The notes: generated by a model not told the origin, from the letters alone. 64,000 nucleotides of DNA from Verrucomicrobiia bacterium (GCA_019634625.1 JAHCBA010000029.1:1-64000); one strand, 5' to 3'. Positions 9,298 through 18,378 are shown, numbered from the stretch's first letter. Made by a program: numbers and translations.

Positions 9298-9566
9298 GGG
9301 ACGGCGACGGTAACAGGGGAGCGGGGTGGGGTCACGCGGGAGTCAGGCGGGGACGGGCGGGCGCAAAAAAAGCGGTGCAAGCAAAGATTTATCGTGAGTT
9401 CCGGCGGGTGCTTCCGTTATACACGCGGTCGAAGCCTGTCATGTTCGCCCCGCGATTCATGGAGCGCGCCATTCTGGCAACGCCGGGAGGGAAAAGATGC
9501 CCGGGGTTGTGGGGAGGTGCCGACACGGGGAGCCAGGCCGAAGTGGGGCCGGATGGATGCCAGCGC
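9298..9566. other. Intergenic region upstream of the minisatellite
   Basis: About 270 bp between the mutS start and the 13-bp repeats. It contains a short AT-rich stretch around 9365-9425 that could carry promoters for mutS (leftward) and for the small peptide gene (rightward). No gene or clear -35/-10 pair was assigned. Confidence 0.3.
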
Positions 9567-9683
9567 CGGGGCCAATTGCAGGGGCCAATTGCAGGGGCCA
9601 AATGCCGGGACCAGTCACCGGGACCAGTCACCGGGGCCGGTTACCGGGGTCAGGCGTCGGGGAGAGACATCGGGGAGAGACGC
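9567..9683 (+). repeat. Degenerate 13-bp minisatellite, nine units
   Basis: Nine head-to-tail units of exactly 13 bp can be laid out from 9567: three of the type CGGGGCCAATTGC, two CGGGACCAGTCAC, one CGGGGCCGGTTAC, one CGGGGTCAGGCGT and two CGGGGAGAGACAT-like. Neighbouring units are nearly identical while distant ones differ, the pattern left by local duplication. The period is not a multiple of three, so it is probably non-coding. It lies in the leader region of the Lys/Ala peptide gene. Confidence 0.8.
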
Positions 9684-9755
9684 CGGGTCAGGGTCGGGCG
9701 CTGGATCGAAGGCAAACCGCGGAGTGGACCGCAGTCCAGATGGGAGGTGAACGAG

Positions 9756-9815
9756 ATGGCAGCGAAGAAGAAGGCAGCCAAGAAGGCCGCTAAGAAGACC
9801 GCCAAGAAGAAGTAA
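9756..9815 (+). CDS. 19-residue Lys/Ala-rich peptide resembling a histone H1-like tail
   Basis: An ATG at 9756 opens a 19-codon gene of only Met, Ala, Lys and one Thr (MAAKKKAAKKAAKKTAKKK). A perfect GGAGG lies 9 bp upstream and a strong hairpin terminator follows 22 bp after the stop, so a short transcript ending here is plausible. The AAKK pattern matches the C-terminal tails of bacterial histone H1-like and some HU proteins that bind DNA through charge. No globular domain is present. A longer in-frame reading starting upstream would run through the 13-bp minisatellite and lacks any conserved sequence, so the short form is preferred. Function as a nucleoid or RNA-binding peptide is inference. 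Confidence 0.6.
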   Translation: MAAKKKAAKKAAKKTAKKK

Positions 9816-9837
9816 CCTCCTGGATCAACCATCACGC

Positions 9838-9877
9838 GACGAGGCTAGCCGAGCCTATCGGCTGGCCTCGTCTTCTT
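9838..9877 (+). terminator. Rho-independent terminator after the Lys/Ala peptide gene
   Basis: A 15-bp stem GACGAGGCTAGCCGA pairs with TCGGCTGGCCTCGTC (one T-G wobble) around a GCCTA loop at 9853-9857. It is followed by TTCTTATTT. The EamA transporter gene starts 8 bp later. Confidence 0.85.
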
Positions 9878-9884
9878 ATTTATC

Positions 9885-10799
9885 ATGCTCGCGGCGTTTC
9901 TGACGACCCTGTTGTTTTCGATTTCCGGCGTGTCGGCGAGCCGGTCCACGCGAATTCTGCCGAGTCTCGAGGCGAACTTCTGGCGGTTGCTGCTGGCGAC
10001 GTTGTTTCTGGCGACGTACGGGCACGGGTGGGGGGCGGGGTTGGGGGGAGTGGCCCTGGGTTGGTTTTTGATCAGCGGTTTTATTGGATTCGGGGTGGGG
10101 GACATCGCGTTGTATCTGGCCTATCCGCGGCTGGGTTCACGCCTGGTGATTTTGATTGTGCATTGCGTGGCGGCTCCGTTGGCGGCGGGGGTCGAGTGGA
10201 TCTGCCTTGGCCTGCCGATGACCGGAACGGAGGTGGTGGCGAGTGGCCTGATCCTTTCGGGGGTGGTGACGGCGTTATTTCCCGAGCGGGGCCTTGAGCG
10301 GGAAGCGAAGGCGAGGAGCGGTTTCGGGGCGGGGGTGGGGTATGCGTTGGTGGCGGCGGCGGGGCAGGGGTTGGGTGCGGTATTGAGCCGGCATGCGTTT
10401 GAGGTGGCGCGGATGGCGGGTGAGCCTGTGGATGGGATCAGCGCGGCGTACCAGCGGATCCTGCCCGGGGTGGCATTGAGTGCGTTGACCTACATCTGGC
10501 TCCGGCGGTGGGGTCGGGGCGGGGTGCCGGGGGATGCGGGGGCATCGGGCAGGCTTCGGAAGGCGGCGCCGTGGGTGCTGGTCAATGCGCTGGCGGGTCC
10601 GACGCTGGGGGTGAGTTGTTTTCAGTGGGCCCTGGCGCAGCGGGGAACCGGGGTGGTGCTGCCGATCGTGGCCCTGACACCGCTGATCATCATCCCGTTT
10701 GCGATGCGATGGGAGGGGGAACGGCCTTCGCGGCGCTCGCTGTTTGGGGGGGTGCTGGCGGTGGCGGGGGCGGTGATCCACGCGGCCACGCACTCGTGA
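9885..10799 (+). CDS. EamA/DMT-superfamily transporter
   Basis: A 304-residue, strongly hydrophobic protein with about ten predicted membrane segments arranged as two halves, as in the drug/metabolite transporter superfamily. It opens MLAAFLTTLLFSISGVSASR, and the typical end-of-domain phrase PLIIIPFAMRWEGERPS is followed by GGVLAVAGAVI. Substrate cannot be told from sequence; members export amino acids, nucleotides or drugs. The start lies directly behind the terminator of the peptide gene, so the promoter must overlap that terminator or transcription must read through it. Confidence 0.82.
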   Translation: MLAAFLTTLLFSISGVSASRSTRILPSLEANFWRLLLATLFLATYGHGWGAGLGGVALGWFLISGFIGFGVGDIALYLAYPRLGSRLVILIVHCVAAPLAAGVEWICLGLPMTGTEVVASGLILSGVVTALFPERGLEREAKARSGFGAGVGYALVAAAGQGLGAVLSRHAFEVARMAGEPVDGISAAYQRILPGVALSALTYIWLRRWGRGGVPGDAGASGRLRKAAPWVLVNALAGPTLGVSCFQWALAQRGTGVVLPIVALTPLIIIPFAMRWEGERPSRRSLFGGVLAVAGAVIHAATHS

Positions 10800-10805
10800 A
10801 ATGGA

Positions 10806-10837
10806 CGCAAACTTCGTGCATATGCACGAAGTTTGCG
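10806..10837. repeat. 32-bp perfect palindrome, copy 1
   Basis: The 16-base half CGCAAACTTCGTGCAT is followed directly by its exact reverse complement, with no loop. A 26-bp version of the same palindrome recurs at 26876 and a worn half-copy is seen near 53651. It lies 6 bp after the transporter gene and 83 bp before the GH9 gene. No T-tract follows, so it is not a classical terminator. Confidence 0.9.
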
Positions 10838-10920
10838 ACGATTGCGGACCTGGAGTGGATCGCGGGGGCAGAATGGGCTTCGTCCGGGGTGGAGTCATCG
10901 GGTAGAAGCATCTTCAGACT

Positions 10921-13101
10921 GTGAAAGCATTCGTTTCCATTCTGGCGGGTCTGGGTTTGACCTGGGCGTTGTGGGGGCAGGAGGCCGCACCGTCGGTGCG
11001 GTTGAACACCCTGGGATATCTTCCGGAGGCGCGGAAGGAGGCGACGGTGGAGGGAGGGGCGGAGCGGTTTTCCGTGGTGCGGGAGCGGGATGGCGTGGTG
11101 ATGCTGGAGGGGCCGCTGGGGGAGGCGAGGCCGCACGGGGGGAGTGGGACGCGGCTGAGGACGGCGGATTTTTCGGGATTGGCCGAGCCTGGGGAGTACC
11201 GCCTGCGCCTCGATGCGGGCGGCACGTCACCGGTTTTCCGGGTTGGGAACGATGTGTATCGCGAGGCGTACCGGACGGTGATGCGGGGGTTTCATCTCTG
11301 GCGGTGCGGAACGGCGGTGCGTGGGGAGCATGGGGGCGACGTGTTTGCGCACGGGGCGTGTCATCTGGATGATGCGCGACTCGATCTGGTGGGGCGGCCG
11401 GGGGAGCGGCGGGCGGCGACGGGCGGCTGGCATGACGCGGGGGATTACAACAAATACGTTGTGAATGCCGGGGTGACGGTGGGGGTGCTGTTGCGGGCGT
11501 GGGAGGATTTTGGGCCGGCGCTTGGGGGGATCCGGCTGGGCTGGCCGGATTCGGGCGGGGAGTGGCCCGAGTACCTGTCCGAGGTGCGATGGGAGATCGA
11601 CTGGCTGCACAGGATGCAGGCGGACGACGGGCGGGTGTATCACAAGGTCAGCACGCGGGAGTTTGGGGCGATGATTCTGCCGGACCGGGAGACGGCCGAA
11701 CGGTATTTCGCGCCTCCGAGCACGGCGGCGACGGCCTCGTTCGTGGCGATGATGGCGCAGGCGGCGCGGGTGTTCCGGCCCTACGACGCGGCGGAGGCGG
11801 AGCGGTGTCTGGCGGCGGCTCGGAGGAGCTATGCGTATTTGAAGGCGCATCCGGACAATGAGCATGCGGACCAGAGCGCGTTCCGGACCGGGACCTACCA
11901 GACTTCGGACGACGACGATCGGTTGTGGGCGGCGGCGGAGTTGTGGGAGACCACGGGGGACCCGGAGGTGCTGAAGGACCTGGAGGGCCGGCTGCGGGAG
12001 GCGGGGGTGCGGGTTCAGGACGAGTTCGACTGGGGTTCGGTGGGCAACCTGGGGATCTTCACGTACCTGAGATCGGGCCGCGGGGGTCGGGATGAGGAGC
12101 TGGTGCAGGAGTTCCGGGACGACGTGTTGAGGGCGGCGGACCGGATTGTGGCGACACGGGACGGGCAGGCGTACGGGCGGACGATGGGGGACCGGTATCA
12201 CTGGGGCTGCAACGGCACGGTGGCGCGGCAGAGCCTGGTATTGCACGCGGCGTACCGGGTCTCGGCCCGGCGGGTGTACCGCGAGGCGGCATTGGACACG
12301 GTGCATCACGTGTTCGGTCGGAATGCGTACGGGCGGTCGTTCGTGACGGGGGTTGGGTATCGTCCGCCGATGCGGCCCCACGACCGGCGGTCGGCGGGGG
12401 ACGACGTGGTGGCGCCGTGGCCGGGGTATCTGGTGGGCGGGGCGCATCCGACGGAGGGGGATTGGCGGGATGTGGAGGAGGATTACCGGACCAATGAGAT
12501 CGCCATCAATTGGAATTCGGCCCTGGTGTATGCGCTGGCGGGATTTGTGGACGGGGCGGCCGGGTGGCGCATCGAGGGACCGCCGCCGGCGCGGCGTCCG
12601 GACGTGGTCTTTGTGCCCACGCCGAACAAGGTGGTGAAGCGGATGCTGGAGCTGGCGGAGATCCAGCCTGGCGACGTCGTGTACGACCTTGGCTGCGGGG
12701 ACGGCCGGATTGTGGTGGAAGCGGCCAAGCGGTACGGGGTGCGGGCGGAGGGATTCGACATTGATCCCGACCGGGTGCGGGAGGCGCGGGAGAATGTCCG
12801 GACCAACGGGGTGGCGCATCTGGTGACCATCCACCAGGCGGACATCTTCACGCTGGATTTGCGTCCGGCCAACGTGGTGATGCTTTACCTGTTGCCGCAG
12901 CTCAACGTCCGGCTGATGCCGCAGCTTCGGGAACTGCGGCCCGGGTCACGCATTCTCTCGCACGATTTCGACATGCGTGGAGCCAGGCCGGTGGTGCGTG
13001 AGACGGTGGAGGTGGAGGACACCGGGGCGGGGGATCTGTTTTTCGGGCCGCGGGAGCACACGATCTACCTGTGGCGGGTTCCCTGGGAACCCGGGGAGTG
13101 A
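10921..13101 (+). CDS. Secreted glycoside hydrolase family 9 enzyme fused to a SAM-dependent methyltransferase domain
   Basis: A 726-residue protein from a GTG start. Residues 1-20 form a signal peptide (KAFVSILAGLGLTWALWG). Residues 25-95 look like the Ig-like N-terminal domain of GH9 cellulases (VRLNTLGYLPEARKEA). Residues about 100-545 are the GH9 barrel: GGWHDAGDYNKYV supplies the catalytic aspartates (near 172 and 175) and EEDYRTNEIAINWNSAL the catalytic glutamate (near 526). GH9 enzymes cleave beta-1,4-glucans with inversion. After a short Pro/Arg linker, residues about 562-720 are a complete methyltransferase fold with VVYDLGCGDGRIVVEAA, an acidic GFDIDPDR loop and a motif with SHDFDMRGA. 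The frame is open without a stop between the halves. No internal start with a good ribosome-binding site was noticed. Confidence 0.85.
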   Translation: MKAFVSILAGLGLTWALWGQEAAPSVRLNTLGYLPEARKEATVEGGAERFSVVRERDGVVMLEGPLGEARPHGGSGTRLRTADFSGLAEPGEYRLRLDAGGTSPVFRVGNDVYREAYRTVMRGFHLWRCGTAVRGEHGGDVFAHGACHLDDARLDLVGRPGERRAATGGWHDAGDYNKYVVNAGVTVGVLLRAWEDFGPALGGIRLGWPDSGGEWPEYLSEVRWEIDWLHRMQADDGRVYHKVSTREFGAMILPDRETAERYFAPPSTAATASFVAMMAQAARVFRPYDAAEAERCLAAARRSYAYLKAHPDNEHADQSAFRTGTYQTSDDDDRLWAAAELWETTGDPEVLKDLEGRLREAGVRVQDEFDWGSVGNLGIFTYLRSGRGGRDEELVQEFRDDVLRAADRIVATRDGQAYGRTMGDRYHWGCNGTVARQSLVLHAAYRVSARRVYREAALDTVHHVFGRNAYGRSFVTGVGYRPPMRPHDRRSAGDDVVAPWPGYLVGGAHPTEGDWRDVEEDYRTNEIAINWNSALVYALAGFVDGAAGWRIEGPPPARRPDVVFVPTPNKVVKRMLELAEIQPGDVVYDLGCGDGRIVVEAAKRYGVRAEGFDIDPDRVREARENVRTNGVAHLVTIHQADIFTLDLRPANVVMLYLLPQLNVRLMPQLRELRPGSRILSHDFDMRGARPVVRETVEVEDTGAGDLFFGPREHTIYLWRVPWEPGE

Positions 13102-13109
13102 TCGTTCAT

Positions 13110-13277
13110 CGGAGGGCCGGGATTCACGAGGCTGCGATGGTGTGGTGCATTGGGATGGGGACTCGCGGAGCTCGTCCCTCCGGAGTGAAGCGGCGGGGTG
13201 AAATCGAAGGGCCGGGTTCTGCGGGGCTGGAAGGGTGGGGAGCGCTGGGTTGAGGACTCTCGGAGCTCGTCCCTCCG
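13110..13277 (+). repeat. Tandem pair of REP-like palindromes, copies B1 and B2
   Basis: B1 (13110-13182) and B2 (13205-13277) are each 73 bp, with period 95 bp and a GAGTGAAGCGGCGGGGTGAA spacer between them. The right arms (GGAGCTCGTCCCTCCG) are almost invariant, while the left arms carry substitutions (for example GGGATTCACGAGGC). The tandem lies between the GH9 gene and the glucan operon. Confidence 0.85.
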
Positions 13278-13343
13278 ATTCGCGGCCTCCACAGCCATGG
13301 CTCCGGGGTGCACTGCGGATGCACAGGAATCCGGACGGCACGC

Positions 13344-13373
13344 TTGGCAGGAATTGCAGGAATCGGGTACGCT
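13344..13373 (+). promoter_or_regulatory. Candidate sigma70-type promoter for the GH57-treY-treZ-malQ operon
   Basis: TTGGCA (13344-13349) and TACGCT (13368-13373) are separated by 18 bp. This would start transcription about 70 bp before the GH57 gene and downstream of the REP pair. The hexamers match imperfectly, so this is only a candidate. Confidence 0.3.
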
Positions 13374-13450
13374 CCGTCCCCTGAAAGTGGATTGGGAGCG
13401 TCGCGGTCCCGTCATTGGGGTCCTTCGGTCGGAGCGGTACTCGACAGGCA

Positions 13451-15880
13451 ATGCAAAAGTATCTTTGTCTTCACGGACATTTCTATCAGCCGCCGCGGGA
13501 GAACCCGTGGCTGGAGGGGGTTGAACTTCAGGATTCGGCGCATCCGTACCACGACTGGAACGAGCGGATCACGGCGGAATGCTATGCGCCGAATGCGATG
13601 GCGCGGTTGCTGGACGGGGACGGGCGGATCGTGGACATCGTCAACAACTATTCGCGGATCAGTTTCAATTTCGGGCCCACGCTGCTGGCGTGGATGGAGC
13701 AGAAGGCGCCGGACGTTCTGGCGGCGATCGTCGAGGCGGATCGGAGGAGCCGGGATCGGTTTTCGGGTCATGGATCGGCGCTGGCGCAGGGGTACAACCA
13801 CATGATCCTGCCGCTGGCGAACGCACGGGACCGGCACACGCAGGTGGTATGGGGGAAGCGGGATTTCGAGCATCGGTTCGGACGGGCGCCGGAGGGGATG
13901 TGGCTGGCGGAGACGGCGGCGGACACGCCGTCGCTGGAGGCGCTGGCCCAGCAGGGGATCAAGTTCACGATTCTGTCGCCGTTCCAGGCCAGCCGGGTCC
14001 GGTCGTTGCGGGGCGGGCCGTGGAGCGACGTGAACGGGGCGCGGGTGGATCCGTCGCGGCCGTACCTGGTGCGGCTGCCGGCGGGGCGGAGCATCGTGGT
14101 GTTCTTCTATGATGCGCCGGTCTCGAAGGCGGTGGCCTTCGAGCGGTTGCTGGCGACCGGGGAGGGATTCGCGCACCGGCTGATGGATGCGTACGACGAC
14201 ATCCGGAACCGGGATCAACTGGTGCACATTGCGACGGATGGGGAATCGTACGGGCACCATCATCGATACGGGGAGATGGGTCTGGCGTATGCCTTGCGGT
14301 ACATCGAGTCGAACGGGCTGGCGAAGCTGACGAACTACGGGGAGTACCTGGCGGGGCATCCGCCGACGATGGAGGCGCAGATTCACGAGAAGAGCGCGTG
14401 GAGTTGTTCGCACGGGGTTTCGCGGTGGTTTGCCGATTGCGGCTGCAACAGCGGGGGCCGGCCGGGATGGAACCAGCGCTGGCGCGCCCCGTTGCGCGAG
14501 GCCTTCGACTGGCTGCGGGACCAATTGGCGCCGCGGTACGAGGAGGCGTCGAGGAAGCTGCTGGTCAACCCGTGGGCGGCGCGGGACGATTACATTTCCG
14601 TCATACTGGACCGGTCGGACGGGTCGGTGGCGGCGTATTTCGAGAGGCACGGACTGCGGCCGCTGGACGAGGCGGAGCAGGTCACGGCGTTGCGGCTCCT
14701 GGAACTGCAGCGGCACGCGATGCTGATGTACACGAGCTGCGGGTGGTTTTTCGACGAACTGTCGGGGATCGAGACGGTGCAGGTGATCCAGTATGCGGGG
14801 CGGGCGCTGCAACTGCTGCAGAACGTGACCGGCGAGGATCTGGAGCCGGCGTTTGTGGAACGGCTGGCGCGGGCGCCGAGCAACATCCACGAGCACCGGA
14901 ACGGGCGGCACATCTACGAGAAGTTCGTCAAGCCGGCGATCGTGGACCGGGAGCGGCTGGGGGCGCACTACGCGATCAGCTCGCTGTTCGAGGAGCAGGC
15001 GCCGGTGCAGCGGATCTACTCGTACGTGTTCGAGCAGGAGCATCGCCATGTGTACACGGCGGGCAAGGCGCGGCTGGTGGTGGGGAGTTCGAAGGTCACC
15101 TTCGAAGTGACGCGGGCCTGCGACCGGGTGAGTTTTGCGGCGCTGCACCTGGGCGACCACAACGTTCACGGCGGGGTGCGGATCTTCCGGGGCCAGGAGG
15201 CGTTCGAGGAACTGGTGATGGAGTTTCGCGAAGCGTTTGACCGGGCGGATTTCCCGCTGGTGATCCGGCTGATGGACCGGCATTTCGGGGAATCGTACTA
15301 TTCGTTGAAGTCGCTGTTCCGGGACCAGCAGCGAAAGATCCTGAACGAGATCCTGGTTTCGACCGGGCAGGATCTGGAATCGCATTTCCGGCAGATCACG
15401 GACCAGTACACGCCGCTGATGCGGTTTCTGAAGGACATCGGGGCGCCATTGCCACCGGCGTTGAACACGGCGGCGGATTTCGTGCTGAACTGCGATTTGC
15501 AGCGGCTGTTCGAGAGCGCCGATCCGGACCCGACGAAGGCGCGGGAATGGATGGAACTGGCGCGGGACGGCAATGTGGCGATTGCGGTGGATGAGCTGGC
15601 GTACGCGATCAAGGGCCAGTTGGACCGGCGGCTGGCGCGACTGGCGGAGGTGCCGGACGATCCGGGGTATCTGAGCCGGACGGCGGACATTGCCGAGGTG
15701 GTGCGCTCGATGGACATCGAGGTGAATCTCTGGAAGACGCAGAACCTGTACTTCCAGATGCGCCGCAGCCTGCTGGCGTCACGACGCGAGGCTGCGGCGG
15801 GGGGGGATGCGGGGGCGGCGGAGTGGGTGGGACACTTTGCGCGGCTGGGGGAGCAATTCGGGTTCCGAACGGAGGATTGA
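13451..15880 (+). CDS. Glycoside hydrolase family 57 protein with DUF3536 domain
   Basis: An 809-residue protein starting MQKYLCLHGHFYQPPRENPW, the classical GH57 opening (HGHFYQP). The nucleophile motif is visible in APEGMWLAETAADT, and a second acidic motif in HIATDGESYGHHHRYGE. A Cys-rich insertion (SWSCSHGVSRW) and the long C-terminal half match DUF3536. GH57 enzymes act on alpha-glucans (amylases, branching enzymes, 4-alpha-glucanotransferases). The product of this subclass is unsettled, but the next three genes show an alpha-glucan role. The treY gene begins 5 bp after the stop. There is no signal peptide, so it should be cytoplasmic. Confidence 0.9.
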   Translation: MQKYLCLHGHFYQPPRENPWLEGVELQDSAHPYHDWNERITAECYAPNAMARLLDGDGRIVDIVNNYSRISFNFGPTLLAWMEQKAPDVLAAIVEADRRSRDRFSGHGSALAQGYNHMILPLANARDRHTQVVWGKRDFEHRFGRAPEGMWLAETAADTPSLEALAQQGIKFTILSPFQASRVRSLRGGPWSDVNGARVDPSRPYLVRLPAGRSIVVFFYDAPVSKAVAFERLLATGEGFAHRLMDAYDDIRNRDQLVHIATDGESYGHHHRYGEMGLAYALRYIESNGLAKLTNYGEYLAGHPPTMEAQIHEKSAWSCSHGVSRWFADCGCNSGGRPGWNQRWRAPLREAFDWLRDQLAPRYEEASRKLLVNPWAARDDYISVILDRSDGSVAAYFERHGLRPLDEAEQVTALRLLELQRHAMLMYTSCGWFFDELSGIETVQVIQYAGRALQLLQNVTGEDLEPAFVERLARAPSNIHEHRNGRHIYEKFVKPAIVDRERLGAHYAISSLFEEQAPVQRIYSYVFEQEHRHVYTAGKARLVVGSSKVTFEVTRACDRVSFAALHLGDHNVHGGVRIFRGQEAFEELVMEFREAFDRADFPLVIRLMDRHFGESYYSLKSLFRDQQRKILNEILVSTGQDLESHFRQITDQYTPLMRFLKDIGAPLPPALNTAADFVLNCDLQRLFESADPDPTKAREWMELARDGNVAIAVDELAYAIKGQLDRRLARLAEVPDDPGYLSRTADIAEVVRSMDIEVNLWKTQNLYFQMRRSLLASRREAAAGGDAGAAEWVGHFARLGEQFGFRTED

Positions 15881-15885
15881 CGCCC

Positions 15886-18372
15886 ATGGCCACCCCGCCC
15901 CGGTGCACCTACCGGCTTCAGTTCCATGCCGGATTCACCCTGCGGGACGGCCTGGCCGTGGTCCCCTACCTGGATGCGCTGGGGGTGTCGCATGTGTACG
16001 CCTCGCCGCTGCTGCGCGCACGGTCCGGCAGCCTGCACGGCTACGATGGGTGCGATCCGACGCGGTTGAATCCGGAACTGGGGAGCGAAGGGGATCTCGA
16101 GGCGCTGGTCGAGGCGTTGCGTCGTCGGGGCATGGGGCTGGTTCTGGACCTGGTGCCCAACCACATGGCCGTGGGGACGCCGGAGAACCGCTGGTGGTGG
16201 GAGGTGCTGCGGGACGGCCGGGCGAGCCGGTACGCGGGATACTTCGACATCGACTGGGAGGCGGCGCCCGGGGATGGAGCGGGCGGCCGGGTCATGGTGC
16301 CGGTGCTGGGCGGGCCGGTGGAGGCGGTGTTGGAGCGGGGCGAGTTGGCGGTGGACCGATCGGGGCCGGAGCCGGTGTTGCGCTACTTCGAGCATGTCTT
16401 TCCGTTGAACGCCGGATCGATGGAGGGGTTGGAGGGGTTGGGGGAAGGTCCGGAGGGGATTGGAAGGCTGCTGGCGCGGCAGCATTACCGGCTGGCGGAC
16501 TGGCGGCGGGGGGATGCCGAACTGAACTACCGTCGGTTCTTCAACATCAGCCATCTGGCCGGGCTGCGGGTCGAGGTGCCGGAAGTGTTCGAGGCGACGC
16601 ACGGGTTGGTGCTCGAGTGGTGGCGGCGCGGGTGGCTGGACGGGTTTCGCATCGATCATCCGGACGGACTGCGGGATCCGAGGGGCTACCTGGAACGACT
16701 GGCGGCGGCGGCGCCGGGGGCATGGATCGTGGTGGAAAAGATCCTGGAACCCGGCGAATCGCTGCGGGCCGACTGGCCGGTGGCGGGGACCACCGGGTAC
16801 GACTTTTTGAACCGGGCGTCCGGCTGGTTTCTGGACGCGGCCGGGGAGAGGCCCCTCACGGAGGCGTATGCGTCGTTCACCGGCGAGGGCACGGACTTCC
16901 CGGCGCTGGTGCGGGAGAAGAAGCGGCATGTCCTGGGCACGGTGCTGGAGGCCGAGGTCACGCGGCTGCTGAGGGATCTGGACCGATGGGTGGCGGGTGC
17001 CGGGGCGGGCTCGGCGCCGGAATGGAAGGGTTGGGATCGCGGGCGGGTGCGGTCGGCCCTGATCGAATGGATCGCCCACCTGCCTGTGTACCGGACCTAT
17101 GTGCGGGCGGACGCGGGGGAGGTGAGTCGCGAGGATGAAGAGGCGGTCGCGGCAGCCGGGTGCGGGGCGGAGGGGCAGCGGCCGGACGACGGGCCCTTCT
17201 TCCGATGGCTGGGCGAGGCCGTGGGATTGCGGTGGGGGGCGGAGGTGGCGGCGGGACGGGACTGGGTGATGCGGTTGCAGCAACTGACCGGACCGGCGAT
17301 GGCCAAGGGGGTGGAGGACACGGCGTTCTACATCTTCAACCGGCTGGTGGCCCTGAACGAAGTCGGGGGTGACCCCGGCCATTTCGGGGTGGGAACGGAG
17401 GCGTTTCATGCGGCGTCCGGGTGCGTGTCACGGGAGTGGCCGTGGACGCAAAACGCGAGTGCGACGCACGACACCAAGCGCGGGGAGGATGTGCGGGCGC
17501 GGCTGCAATTGCTGTCGGAGGATGCCGCGGCATGGGCGGAGGCGGTGCGGGGCTGGTCGGCCATGAACGACCGCCATTGGCGCGGAGCCCGGCCCGACCG
17601 CAATGCCGAGTATCTGTACTATCAGACCGTGGTCGGGGCGTGGCCGATCGGGCTGGAACGGGTCTGGGCGTACATGGAGAAGGCGGCGCGGGAGGCGAAG
17701 GTGCACACCACATGGACCGATCCGGACGCGGCCTACGAGGCGGGGCTGCGGGGCTTCGTGGCGGGCACGCTGGAGGACGGGGCATTTGCGGCGTCGGTGG
17801 GTCGGTGGGTGGCGGAACGGGACGAGGCCGCGCAGGTGCGGTCCGTGGCCCAGACGTTGCTCAAGGTGATGGCGCCTGGGGTGCCCGATGTGTATCAGGG
17901 CACCGAGCTGTGGGACTTCAGCCTGGTGGACCCGGACAACCGGAGGCCGGTGGATTTCGAGCGGCGTCGGGAGGTTTTGGGAGCCCTGGAGGGCGCGGAC
18001 GTCGAGACCGTTTGGGCGCATCGGGCGCATCGGGCGGAAGGCTGGCCGAAGCTGTGGACCCTCCGGCGCGGTCTGGAGGTGCGGCGACGATGGGCGGAGG
18101 TTTTCGCGGCGCGGGGCACGTATCGGGCGTTGAGGCCGGTGGGACGCGAGGCGGACCGGGTCCTGGCGTTTGCGCGGGGCGAGGGGGTGATTGCCGTGGT
18201 GCCCCGGCGTGGGGCAAGGAGGGATGAGGACTGGGGCGACACGCGGCTGGGGGTACCCTTGGGGCGTTGGGAGAATCGGATGACCGGAGAGACCGTGGAA
18301 GGCGGGGAGGTGGAAGTCGCGGCGTTGTTGCGCCGGTTTCCGGTGGCCCTGCTGCAACGCATGGAGGAATGA
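15886..18372 (+). CDS. treY: Malto-oligosyltrehalose synthase (maltooligosyl trehalose synthase)
   Basis: An 828-residue GH13 enzyme that turns the reducing-end alpha-1,4 bond of a maltodextrin into an alpha,alpha-1,1 (trehalose) bond. It opens with CTYRLQFHAGFTLRDG, typical of TreY. Catalytic motifs seen are LVLDLVPNHMAV, GFRIDHPDGLRDP (nucleophile aspartate), WIVVEKILEPGE (acid/base glutamate) and SATHDTKRGEDVRARL (transition-state aspartate). PDVYQGTELWDFSLVDPDNR near the end is also characteristic. It lies 5 bp behind GH57 and 6 bp ahead of treZ, in one operon. Confidence 0.96.
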   Translation: MATPPRCTYRLQFHAGFTLRDGLAVVPYLDALGVSHVYASPLLRARSGSLHGYDGCDPTRLNPELGSEGDLEALVEALRRRGMGLVLDLVPNHMAVGTPENRWWWEVLRDGRASRYAGYFDIDWEAAPGDGAGGRVMVPVLGGPVEAVLERGELAVDRSGPEPVLRYFEHVFPLNAGSMEGLEGLGEGPEGIGRLLARQHYRLADWRRGDAELNYRRFFNISHLAGLRVEVPEVFEATHGLVLEWWRRGWLDGFRIDHPDGLRDPRGYLERLAAAAPGAWIVVEKILEPGESLRADWPVAGTTGYDFLNRASGWFLDAAGERPLTEAYASFTGEGTDFPALVREKKRHVLGTVLEAEVTRLLRDLDRWVAGAGAGSAPEWKGWDRGRVRSALIEWIAHLPVYRTYVRADAGEVSREDEEAVAAAGCGAEGQRPDDGPFFRWLGEAVGLRWGAEVAAGRDWVMRLQQLTGPAMAKGVEDTAFYIFNRLVALNEVGGDPGHFGVGTEAFHAASGCVSREWPWTQNASATHDTKRGEDVRARLQLLSEDAAAWAEAVRGWSAMNDRHWRGARPDRNAEYLYYQTVVGAWPIGLERVWAYMEKAAREAKVHTTWTDPDAAYEAGLRGFVAGTLEDGAFAASVGRWVAERDEAAQVRSVAQTLLKVMAPGVPDVYQGTELWDFSLVDPDNRRPVDFERRREVLGALEGADVETVWAHRAHRAEGWPKLWTLRRGLEVRRRWAEVFAARGTYRALRPVGREADRVLAFARGEGVIAVVPRRGARRDEDWGDTRLGVPLGRWENRMTGETVEGGEVEVAALLRRFPVALLQRMEE

Positions 18373-18378
18373 GCCGTC

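Noticed and set aside
9567-9683. 13-bp repeats considered as a CRISPR or origin iterons
   Set aside because: Units are contiguous without spacers and degenerate in a graded way. No DnaA boxes or replication gene nearby.
9375-9815. A longer 146-codon gene ending in the AAKK tail
   Set aside because: It would translate the non-triplet minisatellite; the strong ribosome-binding site belongs to the ATG at 9756.
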